24,486 nt of DNA from Parcubacteria group bacterium (GCA_002687175.1 NYZP01000018.1:1-24486), one strand, 5' to 3'. Positions 6,787 to 14,816 are shown, numbered from the stretch's first letter. Notes: generated from the letters alone by a model not told the origin. Made by a program: numbers and translations.

Positions 6787-7830
6787 ATGGATAAAAAAAT
6801 CACCGAAATCATTAATAAATATGAACAGTTAAAAACTGATCTTACTGATTCAGTAATAATTAGTGACCAAAAAAAACTAAAAGAGCTGTCAAAACAATTT
6901 AATCAACTTGACCCCGTAATAAAAAAAATAAACGAGCTGGAAAAAACTGAAAAGCAGCTGGAACAAGCTAAAAATATGCTGGACAGTGAAGATGACCAGG
7001 ATATGGTAACGGTGGCCCAAGAAGAAGTAACCAGTTTAAATGAACTAAAAGCAGATTTAGAAAAAGATATTGCCGAAAAACTGGAGGTTAAGGATCCTCT
7101 GGACCAAAAAAATATTATTATTGAAATTAGGGCCGGCACTGGCGGTGACGAAGCTGCTTTATTTGCTGGTAACCTTTTTAGAATGTATTCACGATATGCT
7201 GAAGACCAAAACTGGAAAACAAAAATTCTCAGCTCAAACCGTACCGAGATTGGTGGTTTCAAAGAGGTTATTTTTGAAATTGCCGGAGAAAATGTTTATT
7301 CCAGTTTAAAATATGAAAGTGGCACCCATCGGGTTCAGCGAGTACCGGAAACCGAAAAAAGTGGGCGAGTTCATACCTCGGCTACTACCGTAGCAGTTTT
7401 GCCGGAAGCCGAAGAAATTGATTTGGAAATTAAAGCTGAGGATTTAAGGATTGATGTTTTTCATGCTGGTGGTCACGGTGGTCAAAGTGTTAACACCACT
7501 GACTCGGCCGTCCGGATTACTCACTTACCTACCGGAACAGTAGTCTCTTGTCAAGATGAAAAATCTCAACAGCAAAATAAAGCTAAAGGAATGCTAATAT
7601 TAAAATCAAGAATTTTAGCATCTGAACAAGAGCGTATTGCTAAAGAACGTGGTGAAGAAAGAAAATCACAAATCGGCAGTGGTGATCGATCAGAAAAAAT
7701 TAGAACTTATAACTTCCCTCAAGATAGAGTAACTGATCATCGAATCAAACAAAATTTTAGTCAGATTGATAAAATTATGGATGGCGATATCCAACAAATA
7801 ATTGATACTCTTAAAAAAGCTGACAAATAA
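6787..7830 (+). CDS. prfA: Peptide chain release factor 1
   Basis: RF1 (347 aa) recognises UAA and UAG and triggers peptide release. Visible parts: the N-terminal helical domain with coiled coil about 1-110, the RAGTGGDEAALFAG signature, the codon-recognition PxT as P-E-T in HRVQRVPETEKSGRVHTS, and the catalytic GGQ in HAGGHGGQSVNTTDSAVR near residue 233. The Gln of GGQ, target of PrmC methylation, is present. prmC follows 76 nt downstream, a frequent bacterial pairing. No SD before the ATG. Confidence 0.97.
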   Translation: MDKKITEIINKYEQLKTDLTDSVIISDQKKLKELSKQFNQLDPVIKKINELEKTEKQLEQAKNMLDSEDDQDMVTVAQEEVTSLNELKADLEKDIAEKLEVKDPLDQKNIIIEIRAGTGGDEAALFAGNLFRMYSRYAEDQNWKTKILSSNRTEIGGFKEVIFEIAGENVYSSLKYESGTHRVQRVPETEKSGRVHTSATTVAVLPEAEEIDLEIKAEDLRIDVFHAGGHGGQSVNTTDSAVRITHLPTGTVVSCQDEKSQQQNKAKGMLILKSRILASEQERIAKERGEERKSQIGSGDRSEKIRTYNFPQDRVTDHRIKQNFSQIDKIMDGDIQQIIDTLKKADK

Positions 7831-7831
7831 A

Positions 7832-7906
7832 TTAGGTTCTTAGGTTTTTAACTTTTTAAAGATTATATTACACCGCGCCTAAAAACCTAAAAACCTAAAA
7901 ACCTAG
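7832..7906. repeat. Heptamer-based inverted repeat element, copy B
   Basis: Left arm TTAGGTTCTTAGGTTTTTAA (about 7832-7851) against three tandem CCTAAAAA units on the right (about 7878-7906), separated by about 26 bp. It runs from just after the prfA stop to the base before the prmC ATG. Confidence 0.65.
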
Positions 7907-8752
7907 ATGACTATCCACCAAGCTCTAACTTGGGCAACACAAAAACTTAAATCTAAAAGGATTAAAACAGCCTCCTTGGACACGGAGGTTTTATTATCAT
8001 ATGTTCTTAAAAAACCAAAAGAATTTTTATTTACTTATCCTGAAAAAAAACTAACTAAAGCTCAAATCAATAAATTTAACAGTTTAGTTAAACGACGACT
8101 GAAAAACGAACCAGTTGCCTATCTGACAAATAACAAAGAATTTTACGGTTTAAATTTTTACGTTAATAACCAAGTGCTTATCCCTGGCCCAGATACCGAA
8201 ATCTTAATTGACGAAGCCGTAAGACTTGTTACTAATAAAAAAATCACCATTGCCGACATTGGTACTGGTTCAGGAGCAATTGCCATCACTTTAGCTAAGC
8301 ATCTACCAGCCGCCCAGATTTATGCTACCGATATTTCTAAACCAGCTCTAACTGTGGCTCGCAAAAATGCTAAACTACATAACACTAATATTAAATTTTA
8401 TAATAGTGATTTACTTTCACCAATTAAAAATAAAAAAATAGACATTATTATTGCCAACTTGCCTTATGGTGACAATAAATTGTGGTCCAAAAGAAAAACT
8501 CAACAAGCTTTAGAAATTAAACACGAACCAGCGATTGCCTTATATTCAAAAAATGCTGGGCTTGAGATTTTCCATAAATTTTTTAAACAAATATCTGAAT
8601 TAAAATTTTTACCAACTTACATCTTAATTGAAATTGACCACACTCAAACTAAAGTTGTTCCTAAAATAATCAAAAAGTATTTAGCTAATACTTCAATTAA
8701 AATAAAAAAAGATCTAGCTGGACTAAATCGTTTAGTGATAGTTAAGTTGTAA
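7907..8752 (+). CDS. prmC: Release factor glutamine methyltransferase PrmC (HemK)
   Basis: SAM-dependent N5-glutamine methyltransferase that modifies the GGQ Gln of RF1 and RF2 (281 aa, normal length). N-terminal helical domain about 1-75, then a Rossmann fold with the SAM motif IADIGTGSGAIAI (about 115-127) and ATDISKPAL. The substrate motif, normally NPPY, reads NLPY (about 184-187), and the usual IPRPDTE reads IPGPDTE; both are departures from the E. coli consensus. Position after prfA supports the call. The ATG directly abuts the repeat element and has no SD. Confidence 0.93.
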   Translation: MTIHQALTWATQKLKSKRIKTASLDTEVLLSYVLKKPKEFLFTYPEKKLTKAQINKFNSLVKRRLKNEPVAYLTNNKEFYGLNFYVNNQVLIPGPDTEILIDEAVRLVTNKKITIADIGTGSGAIAITLAKHLPAAQIYATDISKPALTVARKNAKLHNTNIKFYNSDLLSPIKNKKIDIIIANLPYGDNKLWSKRKTQQALEIKHEPAIALYSKNAGLEIFHKFFKQISELKFLPTYILIEIDHTQTKVVPKIIKKYLANTSIKIKKDLAGLNRLVIVKL

Positions 8753-8761
8753 TTACCCTAT

Positions 8762-8826
8762 AGCCCTGCCCTTTAGGGCTGGGCGACATAATAAAATCTC
8801 ATCTTCGTCCAGGCTTGGAAGCCTGG
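8762..8826. other. Two hairpins in the convergent gap after prmC
   Basis: AGCCCT..AGGGCT (8762-8780) and CCAGGCT-TGGA-AGCCTGG (8809-8826). The gap separates convergent prmC and the 207-aa gene. No good T-run follows on either strand, so they may be Rho-independent-like signals of poor quality or small palindromes. Confidence 0.5.
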
Positions 8827-8836
8827 GCTTTAAGAA

Positions 8837-9460
8837 TTAATTTTTACCTTTGATAACATTTTCTACGGCTGCCCATTTGGTTTCACTATCTTTTGGCAAC
8901 AGGATAACTACTTCGTCACCGAGTGAACCATGAAAATAAGTTACCGAGGCAGTTAATAATTTCCAACGATCCTTCCCCTCAACAGCATACCAATCATCAG
9001 TAGAATCATCCTGGGTTAACGAAGCTACAAGTTGCATTCGTTCCACTGGTCCAATTTGTTTATAAATAAAAGAACCATCTCTAGTGATGGTTAATTTTAG
9101 AATATCTCCTTCAACTAATTTTGATTTTGAGGCATAGTTAGCTGGAACGTTATACTCCACACCATCACCACCAACCATTAGTTCACCGTTAAACACCCCT
9201 TCAATGATTCTTTCATTACCATTATCTGGTGAAACAAAGCCCTCGCTTACTTCTTTGGTCTTTTTTAAACTTTTTAGTAAAGCTTGGGTATCAACATCCT
9301 TTTCTTTCAACAAATTCAAAGCCTTTTTAATATTTGCTTGAGTATTTTCTAAAATATCCTTAACTAAATCTAAGTGTCGGGAAGTATCTTCCTGACTTAG
9401 ATCTTCGTTTTCCACTGAGTCTGCATCCTCCTTTTTATTTTTTTTAGTTTTTCCCAACAT
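8837..9460 (-). CDS. Conserved hypothetical protein, coiled coil plus beta-rich domain
   Basis: A 207-aa soluble protein with no function I can assign. Residues 1-30 are charged and disordered. About 30-75 form amphipathic helices with a Leu/Lys heptad look. About 83-207 look beta-rich, with GVFNGELMVGGDGVEYNVPA, then SKLVEGDILKLTI, and GDEVVILLP near the end, suggesting a small barrel or OB-like fold. I recall similar proteins as unnamed hypotheticals in Patescibacteria genomes. It is the last gene of the run 13160-8837. No signal peptide or membrane segment. Confidence 0.8.
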   Translation of the reverse strand: MLGKTKKNKKEDADSVENEDLSQEDTSRHLDLVKDILENTQANIKKALNLLKEKDVDTQALLKSLKKTKEVSEGFVSPDNGNERIIEGVFNGELMVGGDGVEYNVPANYASKSKLVEGDILKLTITRDGSFIYKQIGPVERMQLVASLTQDDSTDDWYAVEGKDRWKLLTASVTYFHGSLGDEVVILLPKDSETKWAAVENVIKGKN

Positions 9461-9506
9461 TTTTATTTAGTATTTTTGGCTAAGGTTTGTGTTTTTTTAC
9501 CCTTTT

Positions 9507-10058
9507 TTATTTTTGATAAATATAGATCGCTGTTGTTTTTTGGTTTGGTTTGTCCTTTTTTGTTTCAGTCCAACCAGGTAAATGAAAGGCGTAAGAAATA
9601 ATGCGAGCCCCTGGTTTTACTTCTTTTTGCAACTTTAGTTTTAATTTTTTCATTGCTTTTGGGGTTAAAAAGATACAAATTACGTCTGCTTTACTAAAAT
9701 CTTGTTTAAAGAAATTACGGTATCTTATTTTAGCCTGGCCGTCATTGGCCTGACCACTTAACCCTAGCAACTTTATTTTAATATAAGCCAAAAGATATGG
9801 CAAGGTGGCAATCTCAAATCCGGTTGCTTGAGCCCCAAATTCCTTAGCAGCAATTAATACCATGCGACCATCCCCCGCCCCTAGATCATACAGAGTTTCG
9901 CCTGGTTTAACATTGGCTAATTGCATCATTCGCCTAATATCTTTTTTCCACAAAGGTACCCAGGGAGCAGCTGACATACCACCAATAGCGTATGTGGCTA
10001 TGGTGATGAATATCACGATTAGAACAATAATCCAAAAAACAATAAAAAAAGTTTCCAT
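9507..10058 (-). CDS. Membrane-anchored SAM-dependent methyltransferase (FAM173-like)
   Basis: A 183-aa protein with one N-terminal membrane helix (about 2-26), then a class I methyltransferase fold. APWVPLW precedes motif I LYDLGAGDGRMVLIAA (about 57-72). GAQATGFEI (motif II acidic residue) and a motif near FSKADVICIFLTP follow, with VKPGARIISYAFHLPGW towards the end. This order, with the APxVP lead-in and N-terminal hydrophobic segment, resembles the FAM173/ATPSCKMT family, which includes lysine methyltransferases acting on membrane ATP synthase subunit c. Substrate here is unknown. It is packed 3 nt after the ATPase gene, so co-transcribed with it. Confidence 0.75.
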   Translation of the reverse strand: METFFIVFWIIVLIVIFITIATYAIGGMSAAPWVPLWKKDIRRMMQLANVKPGETLYDLGAGDGRMVLIAAKEFGAQATGFEIATLPYLLAYIKIKLLGLSGQANDGQAKIRYRNFFKQDFSKADVICIFLTPKAMKKLKLKLQKEVKPGARIISYAFHLPGWTETKKDKPNQKTTAIYIYQK

Positions 10059-10061
10059 AAA

Positions 10062-12644
10062 TTACAATGTTCGTTCTACTGGTGGTTGAATATTTTCTTT
10101 TTTAGCTAAACCAAGCTGACTGCGTTTTAAAATATCAGCTTCCACCTGTTTTTTATCAGCACCATACTTAAACCTAGAAAATTCTAAAATGTCATTGACA
10201 ATTTTATGGTCACCAACCACTGGCGGGAAAGTGTGAATATTAAATGCTTTCTGCGGTTGATTATCAACCAGTATCCGAGCATAAGCGTTAAACCGTTCGA
10301 TATTTAGTAAATCATATTCGTTGACTACTGGGGAAAATTGTTTTGCTAAAACTTCCGTATCTTCAACACCAATCCTAAAAGAGATTAAACTACCAACATT
10401 CCCAAAAATAGCATCTTTAACTTTATTGCCTAAACTTTTTCCTTCGGGCCCACTGCCTTCAGTTAACTGGCCAATGTACTGATGGGCTAGGATCAAATTA
10501 AGTTTATATTTTCTGGCTTCAGCCAAAATGGTAGAGATACTGTCAGTAATAAAATTTTGAAATTCGTCGATGTACAAATAAAAATCTTTCCTTGCTTCCT
10601 CGGCAATATCGGTTCTAGACAAAGCAGCCATCTGTAATTTAGCCACAATAATTAACCCTAATAAATTACTGTTTACTTCACCGGTGGTACCTTTAGCTAA
10701 ATTAACCAATAAGATTTTTTGTTGATCCATTACCTCGCGAAAATTAAAACCAGACTTAGGTTGACCAATAATGTTTCTAATCATACCATTCTCTATAAAC
10801 CGGCCTACTTTAGAAATTAAATACCCCAACATTTCAGATTTATGAAAGTCAGACGTCTTGGCCATCTCTTGTTCCCAAAAAGAACGAACCATTGGGTCAG
10901 TTACTTTGGTTAATTTATATTTTTGAAAATCTTTATCAGTAAAAATTCGTGGTATTTCGGCAATTGTTCCGGGATCCTCTTTATCGGCCATCAAAGTAAG
11001 CATCGCATTTCTCATATTGTGCTCAAACATCGGCCCAATCATTGAAGGATCAGTCACTAATTTATAAAAAATAGAGATCATTTCTTGAATAGCAAAGTCT
11101 TGTTGCTCCGGTGTGTCTGCTTCTAGCATATTTAACCCTAACGGTCTTTCAGTATCACTAGGATTAAAATAAATCACCTCATCTACTCTTTCTTTAGGAA
11201 TATTTGGCAAGATACTTTCAATCAAACTACCGTGCGGATCAATCACACAAACTCCTTTACCATTTCTAATGTCTTGAATAGCCATGTTGGACATTAGAAC
11301 TGATTTACCGGTTCCGGTCATTCCAATAACATAGCAATGTCGGCGGCGATCATCAGTTTTTAGATAAACATTTGATTTAACGCCACGATAAATATTTTCG
11401 CCAAATAAAATACCTTCTTGTGGTAAATTTGCTGGTGGTGCTAATTTTTTGGCTAACAGCCAATTAATGTTTGGCGTATCCAAAAATGGTGTTGGAAAAT
11501 GAAAAATACTGGCCAACTCCTCAGTATTTAAAATCATCTTTCGTTGCTGATTAAAATTACGATAAATAAAATCGGTAATAATCTTTTTCGGGGAGTCCTT
11601 GATTAATTTAAAACTGTTGCCGTATTGATAATAATTAAACTGACTGAATGAATCAACAACATTATTAAGATATGTTTGAGCCTTTAATTCATTTTGAGCT
11701 GAAACAATAATTCTAATGTTGCATTCTAATCCGGCTTTTGAAGTTTTTTCTTCTAAGCCTTTTATCAACTCTTGTTCCATTGGTGAGATGGTCTGCCCTT
11801 GTTTAGATTTTTCTTCCTGAACTTCTTCTGGAGTTTTAGTTCGTAAGGCATTGACTATTTTTAAAAAGCCCAATGGTTTTGCTGCTGACAAAGCTTCCTG
11901 AAGAGTTTTTCCATGTTGCATTGCTCGAGCCACCTTAGAACCCTTGGCGTGCCAGGATTTTCTAGCTGAACGAGCGATAATTTGAATCGCCACACCATCG
12001 GCTTTATCCACTTTGGTTAATGAATTAGTAACAGCGTTTAAGGGATCTGAATTTAAGCCTTGGTAAGTCTTGATGGGAAAAATATATGTTCTGGTAAATT
12101 TTAAATAGCCATTAATCGCCACACCTTGTGGCGTAAAAATATTGTAATCTTCAACTTCAGTAATATTAGCTTCCGGGTATTGAGCTAAAATTTGTTGCTC
12201 CATAAAGTCCTTTAAATAATACGGCGCCGAAACATAAAAGGAAATAACACTCTGTTGAACCACAATTTCCAGGGAAAAACTGTCGCGTCTACCCCAAAGC
12301 CAAGTTCGAAAACCTCGCTGGGCACGTAAACCACCGAGCGTGGAAAACCAACTTTCAGCCAAAGAAATCTGGGTTTTAACTTCTTCGGTAGTTTCTTGCT
12401 TTTCATTGTCATCAGAAGACTCTTTAGGGACCGTGACTAACATCACCACTTTTTGCAAAGAAAGAGGCAAAAAATTACTTACCCTAAATAAGGCCCTAAT
12501 CAAAAAAACTAAAATCACTGTCAAGATGATTAAGGCTAAAACATCAAAGATTATAAAAAAATAAGATTGTTGAATAATAAATTGAGGATCTAGAACAGGA
12601 TAATCTGGTTCAGGAACTCCAAGTTGGATGGCAAACAAGCCCAT
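10062..12644 (-). CDS. TraG/VirD4/HerA-like membrane ATPase (type IV secretion-related)
   Basis: An 860-aa ATPase of the P-loop conjugative coupling/VirB4 superfamily. One strong membrane helix lies at about 28-52, then a mixed domain of about 390 residues. Walker A is GMTGTGKS at about 442-449, followed by VCVIDPHGSLIESIL. Walker B is FYLYIDEFQNF near 690, followed by AEARKYKLNLILAHQYIGQL, the sensor-like segment of TraG-type proteins. The family pumps DNA or protein through membranes, or helps assemble pili. No relaxase, VirB or pilin gene is in the window, so the role may be DNA translocation, uptake or surface-pilus function. Its ATG immediately follows the stop of the 171-aa gene, without SD. 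Confidence 0.85.
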   Translation of the reverse strand: MGLFAIQLGVPEPDYPVLDPQFIIQQSYFFIIFDVLALIILTVILVFLIRALFRVSNFLPLSLQKVVMLVTVPKESSDDNEKQETTEEVKTQISLAESWFSTLGGLRAQRGFRTWLWGRRDSFSLEIVVQQSVISFYVSAPYYLKDFMEQQILAQYPEANITEVEDYNIFTPQGVAINGYLKFTRTYIFPIKTYQGLNSDPLNAVTNSLTKVDKADGVAIQIIARSARKSWHAKGSKVARAMQHGKTLQEALSAAKPLGFLKIVNALRTKTPEEVQEEKSKQGQTISPMEQELIKGLEEKTSKAGLECNIRIIVSAQNELKAQTYLNNVVDSFSQFNYYQYGNSFKLIKDSPKKIITDFIYRNFNQQRKMILNTEELASIFHFPTPFLDTPNINWLLAKKLAPPANLPQEGILFGENIYRGVKSNVYLKTDDRRRHCYVIGMTGTGKSVLMSNMAIQDIRNGKGVCVIDPHGSLIESILPNIPKERVDEVIYFNPSDTERPLGLNMLEADTPEQQDFAIQEMISIFYKLVTDPSMIGPMFEHNMRNAMLTLMADKEDPGTIAEIPRIFTDKDFQKYKLTKVTDPMVRSFWEQEMAKTSDFHKSEMLGYLISKVGRFIENGMIRNIIGQPKSGFNFREVMDQQKILLVNLAKGTTGEVNSNLLGLIIVAKLQMAALSRTDIAEEARKDFYLYIDEFQNFITDSISTILAEARKYKLNLILAHQYIGQLTEGSGPEGKSLGNKVKDAIFGNVGSLISFRIGVEDTEVLAKQFSPVVNEYDLLNIERFNAYARILVDNQPQKAFNIHTFPPVVGDHKIVNDILEFSRFKYGADKKQVEADILKRSQLGLAKKENIQPPVERTL

Positions 12645-13160
12645 TTATTTTAATTTTATTAGTTTATCGGTTTTTATTTTTGCTTCTTGCTTGATAAAAA
12701 ATTTGTTAACCCCCGGAATAATCTTTAACCATTTTAAAAGAAGTTTAAATATTTTTTGGGCTTTTACCTTGCTGTCTTTCAAGAGATCCTCAATAATAAC
12801 GGCTGTTTTTTCACCTTCTGCCTTAAATTTTGTTTGAACCCTGGGCTCCATCTTAAAATAAACCTCCTCTAAATCTTTTTCTAAAATACTTTCAATTTTT
12901 TCTAATTTTTCACTTTTGCTTAAAGTTACGGCTTTAGGATCTGATTTTTTTGAATCCTTCTTGTCAGTAGGCGGTTTTTCAGTTTCTTTAATCTCGTCCA
13001 AAACTTCCTGTTTTAAATGTTCCCTCTCCTTGTTGGACAAATTCTCTTTATTACTTTCAAGGGTATCTTTTTTTTCAGGAACATCAACCTTTGGACTCTC
13101 TAAATTTTCCTTATTTACATCACTAGCTTCAGTTGTTTTTGTAAAATTTTTAGCTGACAT
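12645..13160 (-). CDS. Hypothetical charged protein upstream of the TraG-like ATPase
   Basis: A 171-aa protein. Residues 1-85 are Lys/Glu/Ser/Asp-rich and probably disordered. Residues 85-171 form a helical domain (KLEKIESILEKDLEEVYFK, then FKLLLKWLKIIPGVNKFFIKQEA), rather conserved in appearance. I recall similar C-termini next to TraG-like ATPases in CPR genomes. No signal peptide and no clear transmembrane segment, though the KIIPGVNKFF segment is amphipathic. The stop abuts the ATPase start, so the two are translationally linked and may work together. Function unknown. Confidence 0.8.
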   Translation of the reverse strand: MSAKNFTKTTEASDVNKENLESPKVDVPEKKDTLESNKENLSNKEREHLKQEVLDEIKETEKPPTDKKDSKKSDPKAVTLSKSEKLEKIESILEKDLEEVYFKMEPRVQTKFKAEGEKTAVIIEDLLKDSKVKAQKIFKLLLKWLKIIPGVNKFFIKQEAKIKTDKLIKLK

Positions 13161-13168
13161 ATGTATTA

Positions 13169-13197
13169 ATTATAGTATAAATTGTCAACAGTTGCCA
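13169..13197 (-). promoter_or_regulatory. Promoter of the 171-aa/ATPase run, near-leaderless
   Basis: On the minus strand TGGCAA (13197-13192), 17 nt, TATAAT (13174-13169). The ATG at 13160 begins 8 nt after the -10 box. A TTGACA also present at 13188-13183 is badly spaced for this -10. Confidence 0.5.
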
Positions 13198-13224
13198 GTA
13201 CTTCATCACATTAAAAAATTATGT

Positions 13225-13230
13225 TATAAT
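13225..13230 (+). promoter_or_regulatory. Probable -10 box of corA
   Basis: TATAAT 16 nt before the corA ATG. The region 17 nt upstream (TTCATC) is a weak -35, so assignment is tentative. Confidence 0.4.
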
Positions 13231-13246
13231 TTATTTAATATAACTT

Positions 13247-14179
13247 ATGTCTAATACTCAAAAAGTTGAATTTCCTAATTTCAGTTGGATTAATATAAGT
13301 AACCCTACTGAAAAAGATACTAGGAAACTTAGCGAAAAATATAAATTTCACCCTTTGGATTTAGCAGATTGTCTTTCTTTATCTCATCGCAGCAAAATTG
13401 ATGTATATCCAAAGTATACATTTATTGTCTTTTTATTTCCGGTATATAACAGTAAAACCCGAGAAATTGAGGCAACTGAGCTCAATGTTTTTATTGGTAA
13501 GGATTATTTGATTACAATTCAACAAAATCATTTAAAAGTATTCAATGATTACTTTAATTTATTTAGAGTAAGTTCCGACCTACGACAAAAATATCGAGAC
13601 CGATCTCCGGAAAGACTACTGTACGAAGCACTCAATAAAATAACATTATATATTTTCCCGATGATCGATCACTTAAGCTCTGATTGTGATGTTATCGAAA
13701 AAGCAATATTTTCTGGGAAGGAAAAAAGGGTGGTTTCTGAAATTTTAGTTATTAGACGAAATATAACAGACTTTAGAAGAATCATGCAGGTTCATAAGGA
13801 TGTATTAAAAAAACTTGTCTACAGTCTTAAACAAAATACCATATTTGCCATGAAAAAAACTGATGTCTACTTTGAAAGTTTAATTGATTATACTAAAGAG
13901 ATATGGGGTACTTTAGAAAATTTAAAAGAGCGCATTGAAGCATTACAAGAAACTAACGAATCACAAATTTCTTTTAGGCTGTCCGATATTATGCGTATCC
14001 TAACAGTTATTTCTGTTATCACTTTTCCAATAACCCTAATTGCTACGGTTTTTGGTATGAATACTATAAGATCTATGCCATTCATTGATAACCCCCTTGG
14101 CTTCTGGTACGTTGTAGGTTTAATGGTCATAATGATTAGCGGCATGTTGTATATCTTCAAAAGAAAAGGCTGGCTTTAA
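13247..14179 (+). CDS. corA: CorA-family magnesium/divalent metal channel
   Basis: A 310-aa CorA-type transporter. The large N-terminal cytoplasmic funnel domain (about 1-245) ends in a long helix. Two C-terminal membrane helices (about 250-270 and 283-303) follow. The pore signature GMN is present (TVFGMNTIRSMP, about 270-272), and the short, Lys/Arg-rich tail KRKGWL is typical. CorA pentamers take up Mg2+ (also Co2+ or Ni2+). The gene is monocistronic, divergent from the 171-aa gene and closed by a terminator. No Mg-sensing leader fits in the short upstream gap. Confidence 0.95.
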   Translation: MSNTQKVEFPNFSWINISNPTEKDTRKLSEKYKFHPLDLADCLSLSHRSKIDVYPKYTFIVFLFPVYNSKTREIEATELNVFIGKDYLITIQQNHLKVFNDYFNLFRVSSDLRQKYRDRSPERLLYEALNKITLYIFPMIDHLSSDCDVIEKAIFSGKEKRVVSEILVIRRNITDFRRIMQVHKDVLKKLVYSLKQNTIFAMKKTDVYFESLIDYTKEIWGTLENLKERIEALQETNESQISFRLSDIMRILTVISVITFPITLIATVFGMNTIRSMPFIDNPLGFWYVVGLMVIMISGMLYIFKRKGWL

Positions 14180-14212
14180 TAAGCTAAACTAAATTAAAAA
14201 ATAGTAATTACG

Positions 14213-14238
14213 AAAACTCGGTATAGCCGAGATTTTTA
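14213..14238 (+). terminator. Intrinsic terminator of corA
   Basis: CTCGG-TATAG-CCGAG (14217-14231) with AAAA before and ATTTTTAG after. The next -35 box begins 5 nt further on. Confidence 0.75.
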
Positions 14239-14242
14239 GTAT

Positions 14243-14270
14243 TGACAAATTTAGCTACCTGTAGTAATAT
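14243..14270 (+). promoter_or_regulatory. Sigma70 promoter of the 68-aa gene
   Basis: TTGACA (14243-14248), 16 nt, TAATAT (14265-14270). Confidence 0.7.
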
Positions 14271-14319
14271 ATTTTTTTCGTCTGAAACAGTGTCTTCAAC
14301 AGCAAAAGGAGGAGAAGGC

Positions 14320-14526
14320 TTGACCAGAATTCCAGACTTATCAAAGCCCAAAAGTGTCTTGGGTATCAGAAATGGGAAAATCCCAACCAGGGCTTTGTCG
14401 GCGCTGACCCCAGGTGAGATTAGGAAAATGACCCAAAATCCCGGAAAAAAACTGTGGGTTCAGATTACTGGAGGCAATATCACAGAGATTCCGGTAGAAA
14501 AAATTGTACAATTTGATGCCATATAA
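14320..14526 (+). CDS. Small hypothetical protein, TTG start
   Basis: A 68-aa protein of unknown function. The start is TTG at 14320, chosen because AGGAGG (14307-14312) lies 7 nt upstream; an upstream ATG at 14242 in the same frame lies on top of the -35 box and cannot be transcribed from this promoter. The protein is basic at its N-terminal half (KPKSVLGIRNGKIPTRALS) and ends with a beta-like segment LWVQITGGNITEIPVEKIV. No signal peptide or membrane helix. A single-gene unit with private promoter and terminator, and GC-richer codons than corA. Confidence 0.7.
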   Translation: MTRIPDLSKPKSVLGIRNGKIPTRALSALTPGEIRKMTQNPGKKLWVQITGGNITEIPVEKIVQFDAI

Positions 14527-14547
14527 TGTATTTGGCACATATTTATA

Positions 14548-14583
14548 CCCCCGTTTAGCTTGCTAAATGGGGGCTTTTTTTTA
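14548..14583 (+). terminator. Intrinsic terminator of the 68-aa gene
   Basis: CCCCCGTTTAGC pairs with GCTAAATGGGGG, followed by C and a run of eight T. Confidence 0.9.
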
Positions 14584-14587
14584 CTAC

Positions 14588-14616
14588 TTGACAATATTTG
14601 AATAATATGCTATATT
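14588..14616 (+). promoter_or_regulatory. Sigma70 promoter of the 38-aa gene
   Basis: TTGACA (14588-14593), 17 nt, TATATT (14611-14616), beginning 5 nt after the preceding terminator T-run. Confidence 0.8.
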
Positions 14617-14678
14617 ATAGAGTTACCATAAAGGTGACAAAAATCGCAAATCGGCAATACTTCTAGGAGGGTATGCCC

Positions 14679-14795
14679 ATGAAAACGAACACTTACGAGG
14701 TCAAACAGACGAAGCCGAATTATCGGCTCCTAACATTCATTACAATCACTGGCGGTATTGCCGCGACGATTGTCGGTGTAGGCATCTTTGGCTAA
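14679..14795 (+). CDS. 38-aa single-pass membrane peptide
   Basis: A very short ORF supported by full signals: consensus promoter, AGGAGG (14665-14670) 8 nt before the ATG, and a downstream hairpin terminator. The peptide has a hydrophilic N-terminal half (MKTNTYEVKQTKPNYR) and a single hydrophobic helix (about 17-38, LLTFITITGGIAATIVGVGI) with GG, GxxxA-like small-residue spacing, ending right after FG. Topology would be N-in with the C-terminus at the outer face. No family recognised. Small hydrophobic peptides of this size include regulators of membrane complexes and type I toxins, but no antisense RNA promoter is apparent here. Confidence 0.7.
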   Translation: MKTNTYEVKQTKPNYRLLTFITITGGIAATIVGVGIFG

Positions 14796-14816
14796 ACACC
14801 CTCATCGTCACTATAT

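Noticed and set aside
13198..13247. A magnesium-sensing riboswitch in the corA leader
   Set aside because: Only about 10-16 nt separate the -10 box from the ATG, too short for any M-box or ykoK structure.
12916..13254. Plus-strand 112-aa frame opposite the 171-aa gene
   Set aside because: Composition is the Ser/Phe-rich shadow of the charged protein and it crosses the divergent promoter region and corA start.
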